Below are positions 38,201-45,349 of a stretch of 64,000 nt of DNA, piece after piece; position 1 is the first letter of the stretch; each line of letters opens with the position of its first letter. Under the pieces are notes generated by a model, which saw only the letters and a list, made by a program, of their open reading frames with translations, did not search any database and was not told the DNA's origin. The translations under genes were made by a program, and so were the position numbers. Origin of the DNA: Chromobotia macracanthus (taxonomy: Eukaryota; Chordata; Actinopteri; Cypriniformes; Botiidae); assembly GCA_036877525.1 (NCBI GenBank), contig JAZGTH010000040.1, forward strand, positions 3,734,001 to 3,798,000, in the 5' to 3' direction.

Positions 38201-38761
38201 ATATTCTTAAACTGAAAGTCCAAGCCCATGATAAATAATGACTATTAATGATTGTATATATTTGGTAGGACACCTGGCAATCTTGAACACTATTTTTCCC
38301 AGGATAAGGATTAAACATGCCAGTAGGACATCTTCTGGGTGCAGAAACATTGCCTGGGCAGCTGAAAAAAAACCAAGAAATTACAACAAAATAATTTAAT
38401 CTTTTTTGAGGCTTAACGCAATTACACAAACGAGTTTACTAAAACAGAACTGTATTACACTTACAATTGCCCTGCGGGACATTCAAGACAGATGCCTGAT
38501 GAAAAATAGGATCCTTCTGAACATGATATTTCTGTGTGATTGCAGTGAATTAAATGCTCTGGACTCTCAGGTTTTATATCTGCACCTGCGACATCACATC
38601 ATATAAAAATTACTTAAAACATTTTAATAATTATATACAGTAATGTGTGATGAATTTAAAATGACAGGCTGCCAAAGCTTACCTGATACAAAGACGCTCC
38701 ATATTTGTATCAAGTTGCTCCAAGTTTCAAAAAATAAAAATAAAATACAATATCGGTGCAT
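485..38761 (-). CDS. Giant type I membrane protein with a GCC2/GCC3 cysteine-module array (whole gene, about 100 exons)
   Basis: I followed splice sites and phases from an ATG at 38761 to a TAG at 485-487. The protein is about 5,400 residues. In order it has a signal peptide, a cysteine-rich head, about 80 exons of repeats of the type CPxGxYC...PCPxGTYS...GxxxxxxCxxC, an EGF-like exon, a membrane-proximal region, one transmembrane helix (exon 4345-4507) and a tail of about 600 residues. The repeats match the GCC2/GCC3 (ephrin-receptor-like) family. Nearly all introns in the array are phase 1, as expected for growth by exon duplication. The introns hold SINEs, a MITE and other dispersed repeats. 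I do not recognise an orthologue; the architecture suggests a large adhesive or receptor-like surface protein, which is inference. Three single-base frameshifts are present and described separately. They could be assembly errors, polymorphisms or early decay. Confidence 0.85.
4345..4507 (-). CDS. Giant gene: transmembrane exon
   Basis: Translation gives an uninterrupted hydrophobic run (GVLLLLVLLIIVLTTSALIL) of about 20 residues. Basic residues follow (RPNRANLIVQGRPKPKW). With an N-terminal signal peptide this predicts a single-pass type I protein, with the cysteine modules outside and the following exons in the cytoplasm. Both splice sites are consensus (acceptor at 4508-4509, donor GTAAGT). 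Confidence 0.85.
4831..6819 (-). CDS. Giant gene: membrane-proximal extracellular region
   Basis: Six exons with continuous phase: 6692-6819, 6038-6185, 5726-5858, 5415-5564, 5108-5234 and 4831-5042. The first still carries cysteines (KRCWAGQVRL, CNVTCGPQGG). The others look like folded beta-rich domains, not repeats. The final exon reads AHVFMEAGKYVFVDN...DWSLIVVV, then GSECSSS and GVVKQHSLNLLPDWG. Its pattern recalls a cupredoxin-like or jelly-roll strand arrangement, but this is only an impression. The region sits between the cysteine modules and the transmembrane helix, so it would form the stalk-proximal ectodomain. Confidence 0.72.
6921..7070 (+). mobile_element. tRNA-derived SINE, nearly full length
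   Basis: The copy starts with a tRNA-like head (GCAGCTCAATTGACACAGCA and a B-box-like GGGTTTGATTCCC). It ends with the fish tail GCCTTGGATAAAAACGTCTG followed by an A/T-rich end. It lies in the intron directly beside the donor of the exon at 7083-7228. Confidence 0.75.
7083..8655 (-). CDS. Giant gene: last cysteine modules and the EGF-like exon
   Basis: Exons 8431-8655, 8121-8247, 7792-7994, 7311-7523 and 7083-7228 join in frame. The first four hold the final GCC-type modules (CPPGHWC, CPAGYHC, CPAGYHCPPG, CPVGYVCPQG, CPPGSYGNRTG). The last is different: CTCIGKNRAFQ...GSCLCKTGFVFY...LDCQPE, an EGF-like cysteine pattern that closes the repeat region. A SINE (6921-7070) ends about 12 bases from the splice donor of this exon. 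Confidence 0.75.
8829..9007 (-). CDS. Giant gene: exon 79, carrying a one-base frameshift
   Basis: The exon enters in frame (DPIPHMCPSGYYCDG). It leaves its frame in the stretch complementary to 8925-8940, after about 27 codons. The downstream part is clearly module-like in the next frame (RECPLFTY, GDCLTCPPGTFC) and its end phase fits the following exon at 8431-8655. One additional base would reconcile the two halves. Without it, translation stops in the following exon at about 8566-8568. No alternative splice that repairs the frame is obvious here. Confidence 0.65.
9543..13074 (-). CDS. Giant gene: cysteine-module array, exons 70-78
   Basis: Exons at about 12872-13074, 11940-12159, 11650-11773, 11338-11503, 10736-10888, 10496-10661, 10128-10241, 9814-9953 and 9543-9668. 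Motifs include CPAGHYCPTG, CPSGHSCPIG, CPTGLYC, CPRGHFCPTG, CPAGHYCASEG, CRPGYYC, CPPGKFC and CPPAHWCKEG. The exon at 9814-9953 is atypical (GLCAAGFMCISG, DHCEWGVPCAGPCPAG), with cysteines spaced differently. Introns of 0.7-0.8 kb at about 12160-12870 and a shorter one near 11000 are A/T-rich; I see no gene in them. Confidence 0.73.
13440..19396 (-). CDS. Giant gene: cysteine-module array, exons 55-69
   Basis: Exons at about 19180-19396, 18789-18957, 18570-18708, 18099-18315, 17403-17599, 16442-16550, 16212-16371, 15953-16119, 15747-15852, 15474-15654, 15062-15270, 14671-14846, 14294-14482, 13642-13798 and 13440-13544. Most carry ordinary modules (CPAGYYCPEQ, CPPGHYCPRG, CPPGNFCEQ, CPTGFYCAAS). 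Exons 18789-18957 and 18570-18708 are different. They keep the frame but lack the CPxGxYC spacing, and the second reads as an acidic, leucine-rich stretch (WTDLDLRLELHEAQ). A SINE fragment lies at about 14905-15010. The long intron at 16620-17400 shows no gene. Confidence 0.72.
14905..15010 (+). mobile_element. SINE fragment (5'-truncated)
   Basis: It carries ACATGGCGCTAGCAACGCCA and the B-box-like GTGGGTTCGATTTCC, matching the tRNA-like part of the SINEs at 6921 and 34819. The recognisable tail is lost. Confidence 0.6.
19477..19637 (-). CDS. Giant gene: exon 54, carrying a one-base frameshift
   Basis: The normal acceptor at 19637 opens the usual module start GFYCLEG. At the run CGCCC/TGCCC (about 19600-19605) the reading frame is lost, and a TGA follows at 19576-19578. 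One extra base there would restore the expected PCPAGTVS...CAPCPPGFYC. The C/T-rich stretch just before 19590 ends in CCCTGCAG and would serve as an acceptor. Splicing there joins the previous exon in frame (CPPG then TVSVIEG), losing about 16 residues but keeping the rest of the protein. Whether the lesion is real or an assembly error cannot be decided from this window. Confidence 0.65.
19750..23907 (-). CDS. Giant gene: cysteine-module array, exons 41-53
   Basis: Exons at about 23799-23907, 23538-23693, 23341-23443, 22630-22803, 22202-22440, 21917-22104, 21616-21731, 21392-21545, 21134-21277, 20897-21048, 20680-20810, 20132-20286 and 19750-19868. Motifs include CPMGYFCPQG, CPAGHYC, GYYCSRG, CPVGHYC, GYFCESPG, CPSGHKCPPG, CPAGFFC and CTPGLYC. 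Frame is continuous across the block. The exon at 20680-20810 begins with a short non-repeat segment (ECEVPGMTHLVEEV) before returning to CPSGHYC. The last exon ends in phase 1, which matters for how the next, frameshifted exon can be joined. Confidence 0.75.
23962..24060. repeat. Dispersed repeat fragment (cyprinid type)
   Basis: A short copy joins GAATAGTTCACCCAATATG to GAGGGTGAGTAAATAATGAC with most of the interior missing. It is intronic in the giant gene. Confidence 0.5.
24158..28967 (-). CDS. Giant gene: cysteine-module array, exons 26-40
   Basis: Exons at about 28783-28967, 28617-28690, 28381-28511, 28161-28294, 27829-28033, 27094-27243, 26830-27009, 26613-26731, 26360-26511, 26037-26189, 25673-25889, 25457-25561, 25214-25359, 24913-25128 and 24158-24376. 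All read in one frame when joined. Modules alternate between long ones (CPPGTYSPKAG...CLLC) and short GxYC...PxGPC ones. Potential N-glycosylation sites are frequent (NST, NIS, NGS types). The exon at 26037-26189 appears to use a GC splice donor. Exon 26830-27009 contains a Trp/Phe/Asn-rich insert between cysteines (AAWNAQPFDLDNYTNAN). Confidence 0.75.
26241..26276. repeat. CA/TA microsatellite
   Basis: A run of CA dinucleotides passes into TA dinucleotides, within an intron of the giant gene. Confidence 0.85.
27372..27726. repeat. Dispersed repeat copy (cyprinid type)
   Basis: The copy contains TTACTCACTCTTATGTTG at one side and GAGGGTGAATAAGTAATGAC at the other, with a middle part including CATATGACTTGTATG. 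It is intronic in the giant gene and has no coding potential. Confidence 0.5.
29399..32803 (-). CDS. Giant gene: cysteine-module array, exons 16-25
   Basis: Exons at about 32610-32803, 32359-32494, 31662-31843, 31374-31571, 31142-31291, 30653-30824, 30437-30572, 29922-30073, 29627-29830 and 29399-29541. Motifs include CLPGHYC, CPPGFLC, CPAGKYC, CPPGSFC, GFYCIEG, CPPGTYSNSTG, CPPGHFC and CPMGYYC. Unlike most of the array, several introns here are phase 0 (for example before GRGYN, before DEGSEEC and before TPPDG), so this block has its own splice history. A palindromic MITE sits in the intron at 30122-30397 and a dispersed-repeat copy at 31868-32268. Confidence 0.75.
30122..30397. mobile_element. 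Palindromic MITE-like DNA element
   Basis: The element starts CACTGTAAAAAAAACTT and ends AAGTTTTTTTTACAGTG, a 17-base perfect terminal inverted repeat. The interior is A/T-rich with further inverted runs built on AACTTAAA/TTTAAGTT. It has no coding capacity. It lies in an intron of the giant gene between the exons at 30437 and 30073. Confidence 0.7.
31868..32268. repeat. Dispersed repeat copy (cyprinid type)
   Basis: It begins ATATTTCACCCAAAAATTAA and ends with ATGAGGGTGAGTAACAGCA, the two degenerate inverted ends of the family seen more intact at 62471. It is intronic in the giant gene. Confidence 0.5.
33555..37368 (-). CDS. Giant gene: cysteine-module array, exons 7-15
   Basis: Exons at about 37126-37368, 36939-37040, 36120-36311, 35419-35529, 35136-35328, 34913-35049, 34533-34757, 33768-33907 and 33555-33679. 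Typical motifs are CPVGHYSDISG, GHYC, GYYCEEG, CPPGFYCPEG, CPRGWYCLAG and CPEGYYCKEG. Exon 37126-37368 departs from the pattern with a Ser/Gln/Arg-rich stretch between modules. An 85-base SINE head (34819-34903) ends about 10 bases from the splice donor of the 34913-35049 exon, and another tRNA-like SINE lies at 36463-36555. Boundaries come from consensus splice sites and frame continuity and may be a few bases off. Confidence 0.75.
33963..34000 (-). mobile_element. SINE tail remnant
   Basis: The reverse complement reads CTGCTTTGGATAAAAGCATA followed by AAATGTAAATG, the 3' tail of the fish SINEs seen elsewhere in the window. Confidence 0.5.
34819..34903 (+). mobile_element. SINE head (tRNA-like)
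   Basis: An A-box-like TGTAGCTCAGCTAGTAGAG and a B-box-like GGGTTTAAATCC are visible. This is the same family as the other tRNA-derived SINEs in the window. The cloverleaf is degenerate, so it is not a tRNA gene. Confidence 0.65.
36463..36555 (+). mobile_element. tRNA-like SINE head of a second family
   Basis: It begins GGGGCAGTTGTGGCCTGCTA and contains TTGTAATCAGAAGGCTGTTG followed by GGTTCGCTTCC. This is the form of the widespread vertebrate V-SINE-type tRNA head and differs from the family at 6921 and 34819. Confidence 0.6.
37614..38761 (-). CDS. Giant gene: signal peptide and N-terminal cysteine-rich head
   Basis: Five coding exons with matching phases: 38683-38761, 38465-38585, 38274-38361, 37992-38180 and 37614-37719. 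The start ATG at 38761 was chosen because it opens a hydrophobic leader (MHRYCILFLFF...FVSGA) and joins exon 2 in frame. A downstream ATG at about 38702 lies in another frame and meets a stop in exon 2. Exon 2 carries C-N-H-T and S-C-S-E and then enters the first CPAGQ module. The next exons contain CPTGMF, CPAGFSC and CPFGFIC. The last one has a separate cysteine cluster (CGAGEEPN, VCVDC, CQLCPAG) and ends in phase 1, which sets the phase for most later introns. Confidence 0.8.
37851..37948 (-). other. Decoy or alternative exon inside the giant gene
   Basis: An open stretch between an acceptor-like site and a GTAAAA donor starts CQIGAEINLNPGQ. It resembles the start of the neighbouring true exon at 37614-37719 (CGAGEEPNLNQT). 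Including it would throw the next exon out of frame, whereas skipping it keeps phase 0 to phase 0. I read it as a decayed partial duplicate of that exon, or a poison exon. Confidence 0.35.
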
Positions 38762-40100
38762 GGCGAATAGCGTTCAAGCTCCGTGTTTCATCTCTGCTGC
38801 CTTCTGTCCTCAGTCGCTCTATAGCCCCTTTAAATCCATCAGTGAATAGGGACACCTCAATAATTGAAAGTGAAATTCAAACCCAATGTAACCTAATGCC
38901 CTCAGAAGCCACTGATACACTTACTGGGTAGAACTGTGAACTTTACTGTCTAGAATATCAGTCTGTTTTTACTGTAACATTTACTGTAAAGGATCTTGTT
39001 TGCTTTCTGATTTCTTATTGTTAGGACCATTAATATTTCACGTCTACATGCATTTACATTAAATAAAACATCAAAATAAAACCATCTGACTGCTTGAAAT
39101 TCTTGTGTCGATCTCACAAGCCTGCCAAGAACATATCTGGTTCATTCGGTATATTTAATTACATGTAATTATTTTATTATTTATGTTTAAATGTTATACT
39201 TTATACTTCATTCTATTTCATGATTATATTATGTATTTAAATGTTATTCTTTATATGTTATTCTTTATTCTTTGTATTTTATTATGCATATTGCATGATT
39301 CTTTTTTGTGAGAAAGTTGCAGGGTGACAATTTTAATGGAACATAACATAGAACAAGCATATCAAAAACAAATCATATATTTGTATATATAGGTATAAAA
39401 GCAAAAAAATATACCAGTCCAACAGAAACAGGTTTAAATTGATTGTAGCGGAGTGGATGTGGTTTGTATGGTAATGTGAAGACTGGATGTTTCTTGTTCC
39501 CTTACGTTTAAGTGAAGCGTCTGCAGCTGTGCAATCTGCACCAACCCCAAGTTTCCACTGCAGAGCATGAATGTGATCTAGTTTACTGCAGTGAAACTGT
39601 CAGCTAATGAATTAATCAAACTGTTGAGAAAGACACTTTGATTCATTAACATGGATGTTATCTGCAGTAAAACTGTGAAAGTCTTCTCAAATCACTGATG
39701 CATTTTCCTTTTAAATTTATTGGATCTGTGGAAAATGTTAATTAGATAAAAACAACAACCTTGGAATCCTGGACACAAACATTACTTCACCATTTGATTA
39801 ATTTTTATGTATCTTCATTGATTATGGTATTATTTTAATTGACAGTGAAAGCTCAACCCATGACAGGTAACGCACCATTTTATATCCTAAAATGAATCAT
39901 TATAAAATATCAAAATCAATAAAATGTGCTCTCCTTGTAGGGTTGCATTCAGAAACGTTGTTGTGATGAGATCAAATGCTCAAGGTGTTTCAGTTATTAT
40001 ATTTTAATAAAGATAAAAAGATCTACTCTAACTTTTGAAAATGTGGACATGCCTTCCCATCCTTTACATTGCATACAAATAACTTTATATATTTCAATTT
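38762..40100. other. Intergenic region upstream of the giant gene
   Basis: A/T-rich DNA upstream of the giant gene start. It should include that gene's promoter and 5' UTR on the minus strand, but I see no clear TATA box or CpG-rich stretch. A 21-base plus-strand mini-exon between splice-like sites at about 39844-39868 could belong to the possible receptor tail further right. Confidence 0.4.
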
Positions 40101-40107
40101 ACCCCAG

Positions 40108-40451
40108 ACGCCCAGAGTGATCATGAAGTTTCTTATGCTGATATTGTAATGTCTGTGAGAGGCTACATCAATCTAGATTTATCTTTTATTTTTAAAATTA
40201 AAAATATATATTATAATTCTTTAAAATCTTTTGCAGGTTTATTTTTTAATTTCATGGGACCTGAGATGCATGATTGTGTAAATCTGTTTGAATCTGTGCA
40301 GAAGAGATGGAGAGATGAGGCCAGAGGTTTGTCGCAGACTTCATCTGACAGACTACTCATCCACTCTAAAGAGATCACCAGGAAATTAAGCACGACGTCA
40401 GAATATGCTGTAATTACTTACTGCTGTGAGGCTCTTAGTTACTTCAAATAA
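40108..40451 (+). pseudogene. Possible remnant of a tyrosine-motif receptor tail (two exon-like pieces)
   Basis: A piece at 40108-40146 lies between a CCCCAG acceptor and a GTAATG donor and encodes QSDHEVSYADI. A second open piece from about 40234, after TTTTGCAG, runs to a TAA at 40451 and ends STTSEYAVITYCCEALSYFK. VSYADI and SEYAVI fit the ITIM pattern (S/I/V/L)xYxx(I/V/L), as in tails of fish Ig-type receptors. The phases of the two pieces do not agree, and I find no Ig or transmembrane exon upstream. This is therefore a weak call: a decayed receptor end or a chance match. Confidence 0.3.
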
Positions 40452-40588
40452 TCTCTTAGAAAAAAGAAGACAAAATTATGTCCACAATTTCTGTGTTTTA
40501 TGTACCTTTATGTACATAACGTACATTTATGTATGTGTGTAAATTGTGTGTGTGCCATGCTTATATCTGTCTTGAATAAATAATTAAT

Positions 40589-40591
<3 letters not shown>

Positions 40592-40621
<30 letters not shown>
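40592..40621. repeat. TA microsatellite
   Basis: About 15 uninterrupted TA dinucleotides, followed by related A/T-rich sequence. Confidence 0.85.
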
Positions 40622-40623
<2 letters not shown>

Positions 40624-41299
40624 TTATAATTATATATACTTATATACTTATACTACTTTAATGTACTGCTGTAATGTTAATTGTACTGGGAGCATAAAAC
40701 TTATTAGGTTATTTCTTTGCAATTATCTGGGAAACCAGTTTTAAATTACTTTAATTAAACATAGTCATTACGTTGTAAATTATCCTGCCTAGTTAACAGT
40801 TAACGGCATGACTTTTTAATGCGTGTGTCTCATTCCTTATTGGGTGCTGTACAAGATGGCTGTTCCCTTCTCCAACACACACCTGAGGATTCCCAGAGGC
40901 TTTGGGAATTTATTGGAGGGTCTTGCCAAAGAAGTGCTAAGAGAGCAGCCTGAAGACATCCCCACCTTTGCTGAACTTTGCAGAGCTTCTTAAAGTCAGA
41001 GAGTGTGACTTTATTTTGAGGCAGACTTTTAAAAGTTGTTAATGACATGCAGTAAGAGTGAGTCATATAGTCATTACATGCGTATTTAGTAACATTTAGC
41101 CTTTGCCTGAAGCTTGCATAATCCAGTGGGAAAGGTCTGCTATTATTCAATTGACTTAATTATGCTTCTGACTGGCATTGTGTTCAGTTTGCAAATAATG
41201 AATTTACATTTCCTTTGCTTCAGAAAGCGGCCTCGACCCAGCAGAGTGGGGGGTGATGTTGTAAGACAGGCTTTATAATAATTATGCATTTAAGGTAAC

Positions 41300-41368
41300 T
41301 GAGGCTAAATCCACAGCCTTAGTGTTGCAAGCACCATGCTCAACCAGTTGAGCTACAAGAACACCATG
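41300..41368 (-). mobile_element. SINE head beside a spa17 pseudogene exon
   Basis: The reverse complement reads TTGTAGCTCAACTGGTTGAG and GCATGGTGCTTGCAACACT, the tRNA-like start of the window's main SINE family. It begins only a few bases after the splice donor of the 41224-41294 exon. Confidence 0.6.
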
Positions 41369-41885
41369 TTTCTGTTTGTTCTTTCTTTCGGTATATTGCA
41401 GTAAGTTTATCTAAGCAGTGCATGTTGTTTTGATCTTCACAAAACAGGAGACAGCAACAAAAGGAAACTCCAGTTCACCTACAGCAGATATGAGGTCTGT
41501 GAGTGAGAATGTGTGATTTTCTTCCCTAGCAGTTTATCAGATGAGAGGAACAGCCTGCAGCTACTTCACCTGACACAAATAACGAGTGAGAGAAGTGAGA
41601 TAATAAAATACAGAGGAAAATACAGAGAATAAAACAGAGAGTGACTGAAAGTGAATATTTCCAGTTCATTTGCTGTGATTTTCTTCAGTCTGGTAGTGGA
41701 TTCCAGCCTTTTAGAAGTTTTTAGATGATATAGCTAAAACTCAGTGGGCAGGCTCTCTATCTCTTAGGCAGGAATTTGATCATTTAATCGTGAGCACTTA
41801 ACCTCATCATAAAAAAAAAAAAAATCCTTTCCCTTCATTTCCTTTCCCTTCATTTCCTATCCCTCTTCCCTTTAAATCTCTCCCT

Positions 41886-42058
41886 TGTTGTAGAGTATAA
41901 TACTCTGAGCACTGTCTGAAACTTGTATTGTGAGCACTTATTGTGTCTAGTTGCCTCTTCAGGTTGACTCGCTTGTTGTATTCCGCACTTGTAAGTCGCT
42001 TTGGATAAAAGCGTCTGCTAAATGAATAAATGTAATGTAAATGTAAATGTAAATGTAA
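41886..42058 (+). mobile_element. 3' part of a SINE/LINE-type retroelement
   Basis: It ends with TAAGTCGCTTTGGATAAAAG, CGTCTGCTAAATGAATAAAT and a short GTAAAT tandem tail, the typical 3' end shared by fish SINEs and their partner LINE. The 5' part is not identified. Confidence 0.6.
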
Positions 42059-44388
42059 GTAGAGCTTTTAGAGGACTGAGATTTAGAGATTGTAGGGTCC
42101 AAGGCAGCACAACTACACATGGGTTGTATATTAGAACTACTTTAATTCTCCTGTTGTGTTCTCAACGAGTTACACAATCAAACATTGTTGCATATCAGCA
42201 AATGTCTTCTAATTTAAATTTTTAGAAACAAAGTGGTTGATTCTAAAACTTTTGGAAACAATGGAACTCAACACTCCATATCAAAAGACCTCAATGTCAT
42301 TACTTCTTCTGATAATTCAGATAACACTGGCAGTGAGCAGAAATATAAGTTAGGTAAGAAGCTAGATGTGAGAAGAGCAGATGTTTATATATGTGCTCAG
42401 GAGCTAAAAACCCCAGTGAGGTTCCAGAACAAGCATCAGAAACTACAGAGCCTACACCTCTGCCTTTTTTTGGTGGTCTTGCAAATGTGGATGTATGTTC
42501 TGAAGAAATAAACATTCTCTCTCTGTATCCACTGAGAACAGACACTTGGAAAGCCCAAAATCTTTCTTGCCATGTGGACAACAGTCAGAATTACACAATG
42601 TGCAGAACTCTCCAATTAACAGAATCTTTCATTGAAACTCCACATATTGAGCAGGGTATAAGAAAACAACCAAATGAAGAATCTAATGATGAAAATATTA
42701 TGGTCATTTTGAAGATTCAGAACAGGGAGTCTCAGAAATTACAGATGAATTACTGGAGGACACTGGCCAGAGAAGAGCACTGAGAAGGTTTATTTAGAGA
42801 AGATGGCAGAAAGAATTCCAGACATACCTGAAACCAGTACCACAAGCACAGCTGAGACAGAACAAGCAGCAGAGGAACATATTGAAGAAAAGAATGAACT
42901 AATGGACAATGAACATCAGGAAACCAATCATGAGTACAGAAACACTAATGAGTTTTTAGAAGATGAACCTGCTGCAGAAACAACCAGTTCCTGATCTGAT
43001 ATCTATAGCAGATCACTGATGGAAATGAAAGACTCATACATTGACTACAGTGATGAAACATACTACAGTAAAAGTGAAGTCATAAATGTTTTGGATGAAG
43101 CTGTTACGGGCACTGCCTATACAGGTGAGCATGAAGCTGAGAACAGCATTAATGAACTATGGCAGCTGTGGTGGAAGAAGACCTTTTGGAATGTCAAACT
43201 GATGCTCCAGAGCCAGATTTCCAACTGTATGACAATGGCAGTGCCACAGAAGTTACAGAGGACATCACAGGCAAAGAGATTTTAAATACTGATATAATGA
43301 ACACCTCAGAAAAAGATCCAGTCACAGAGAATATAAATGAAGGGAGCGATCATAATAGTGATGCATGTGATGCTGAAGAGATAGATCAAACCAAAAGCAT
43401 GATATCTGATGACCTTTCAAGCATGCATGAGCAGGATGCCATGAAAACCGATGATGAAACCAATGATTCTGAAGTAGAGGAAGATGTTTTGCCCCTTGAA
43501 ACTGAGGAATCTCATCACGTCTTTGTCTGAAGGATCTGAGAAGGAAGCAGAGGTCATTACTGATAAACATCTTACAGAAAGCACAAGAACAATGGGAACA
43601 GGCTGAAAACACAGGGACTGATGAAGATCAGGAGGATCAGTTTGAGGACCAAAGCGATAAGAACCAGGAATCAAAACTTGACAGTGAGAACCAGGAGAAT
43701 CCTGAAACCAGTGAACAAAAGGTACTGTGATTTTCTTTTAATTTCTTTTCTCCCTCTTTTTTCCTTTATCAGCCACCCTCACCTCATTTGATATATAGAC
43801 ATGACAGTACTAATAAGGAAAATATGAGCTGTTACAGCCAAATGTAAAGTTAATATTGTGATAGAAGACCCATCTTTAATTTGGATTCAGACTTTTCCCC
43901 CTTTTGTCCCAAGCTAAGAAGTAAAAATAAATTCTTCAAGGACGTGGCTTCAACAGCATGGCTCTGTACCGCTGTACTCGTCTCTGGAGAACAGTGATTG
44001 AAGATGCCCCTGAAATAGTCCAGCTTCTCAGTACAAGACTGCAGGACTATCATGTAGGGTAAAAAAAAAGCTCCAAGCATGTATTCATATGATATTGCTG
44101 CATTAATTTATTCCAAAGTATACTAAACCCAAAGTATAAACTCAATTGTTTACTACATTTCAAACAGAAAAAACTTTGAAATGTTTTTTTTATTTTTCAC
44201 TAAAAGGTCAGAGGAATATCTATGCTTTTTCAGAGGGTGTTGTTTGAGAAAGAAAGATTTGGTGGTGTTTCCATGGAAACATTTTGTCAACCATTTTTCT
44301 CCGCTCATCTCAGGTCTACTGTAATGATCTACAGTAGATTTATTCTAGAGAGAGTCAATGTGATATTTCTCAGGCTGGACAATACATT

Positions 44389-44412
44389 ATCAGGTGGTTA
44401 GCACCACCTGAT
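44389..44412. promoter_or_regulatory. Perfect inverted repeat with two E-boxes
   Basis: ATCAGGTGG and CCACCTGAT form nine-base arms around a six-base loop. Each arm contains the E-box CAGGTG/CACCTG, which can bind bHLH or ZEB/Snail-type factors. The repeat lies about 0.95 kb before the nrgn start codon. A regulatory role is inferred. Confidence 0.3.
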
Positions 44413-45227
44413 AGATTGCACCGTATGCGGTTAATTAGATCCACACATACTAAAGCAATGCTCTCACTTGCTTTCTCTCTTGTCTCTTTCTCCAATGTAG
44501 GTCATCTAACCTAACCTATATCAACTCCTGTCCAATGACTTGATACACAGTAGGAGGAGCAGGGGAATCATGCAGTTGCTATTTTGAGGAACAATATTCA
44601 TGGCTATCATCAATCTCTGGCACAACTGTAAAGTCACCCCATCTTCTCAGAAACTCAGAGTGTTTTAACACTTCAGTGCTCTGCGATCTACATTCATTAG
44701 TTCCCCGCTTTGCAGGTGCCAAGACAAGTCATATCATTATAGCACAGGGTTGTTTTCTTTTAATCTTGGTAGGGTAGGAAGCAAGAGATGTGCCAGAAGA
44801 ATAAAGGCCAATGGATTTACTGTCTCTATTTCTTACTACAGTGTATTGCCACCGGGTGGAGGAGGCTCAGACTGTATGGGTCTGCCTGAGATGTGCAATT
44901 AACTTCCAGTATTTTCTCAGACAATGACAGCCCTTTAACAGGCACTTTGGAAACATTTTGGACCGTGCATATGATGAGTGCTGTACAAAAACAGTTTCGG
45001 ACCAGTGCAGCGTAGATTCATTTGCACGGTGCAAACGGATACCATGATGTGCATTTGATTTCTTAATTCAGCTAAATAAAGTATCGGTGATCCTTGTGAC
45101 AGGAAAGTGAGAATAATGGCCCAATAGTCGTCAGCATTGAAGGAAATATTTGCAAGGAGCAAAGACTCATGAGTGTCAGAGATGATGCGCTCCCTCCCTC
45201 TCTCTCCTCCCACCCGAGCCCTCAGAA

Positions 45228-45235
45228 TTATAAGG
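45228..45235 (+). promoter_or_regulatory. Candidate TATA box of nrgn
   Basis: TTATAAGG lies about 120 bases before the nrgn ATG and just after a CT-rich stretch. That distance would give a 5' UTR of about 90 bases. Seen by position only. Confidence 0.3.
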
Positions 45236-45349
45236 ATAGTTGGCGGAGAGGCGCTTTCATCCAAGGCGTTTTGCCCTGTTAGGAGATTTGCGGTGTTTTG
45301 CATTTCCAAAAAGCGGGACCACGTTTATAAACGTCTGTAACTGCGCGTC

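Larger units (their letters stand above)
40856..43722 (+). pseudogene. spa17: spa17 (sperm protein Sp17) pseudogene
   Basis: The first exon from 40856 encodes FSNTHLRIPRGFGNLLEGLA and LREQPEDIPTF, a clear match to the RIIa-like dimerisation/docking start of SPA17. After PTFA the frame is broken by a short deletion (about 40972-40981, five bases by comparison with human), giving a TAA at 40991-40993; the true continuation FAELLKVRE lies in another frame. The next exon (41224-41294) has the family motif LDPAEWG, then a TAA at 41262-41264, then DRLYNNYAFK. Exon 41448-41494 and a long acidic exon from 42226 join in matching phase. The acidic exon carries a TGA at 42992-42994 and several frameshifts (for example near 43157 and 43530). 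Functional SPA17 binds A-kinase anchoring proteins in sperm and cilia; this copy cannot encode it. Confidence 0.75.
43723..45349. other. Intergenic region upstream of neurogranin
   Basis: I see no gene. It contains two neat inverted repeats (44315-44338 and 44389-44412), a pyrimidine-rich stretch at about 45190-45212 and a TATA-like box just downstream, so the right end probably holds the nrgn promoter. Confidence 0.5.

Noticed and set aside
42300..42581. Minus-strand open frame inside the spa17 pseudogene
   Set aside because: It is antisense to the decayed acidic exon whose phase links to the upstream spa17 exons, and it has no recognisable feature.
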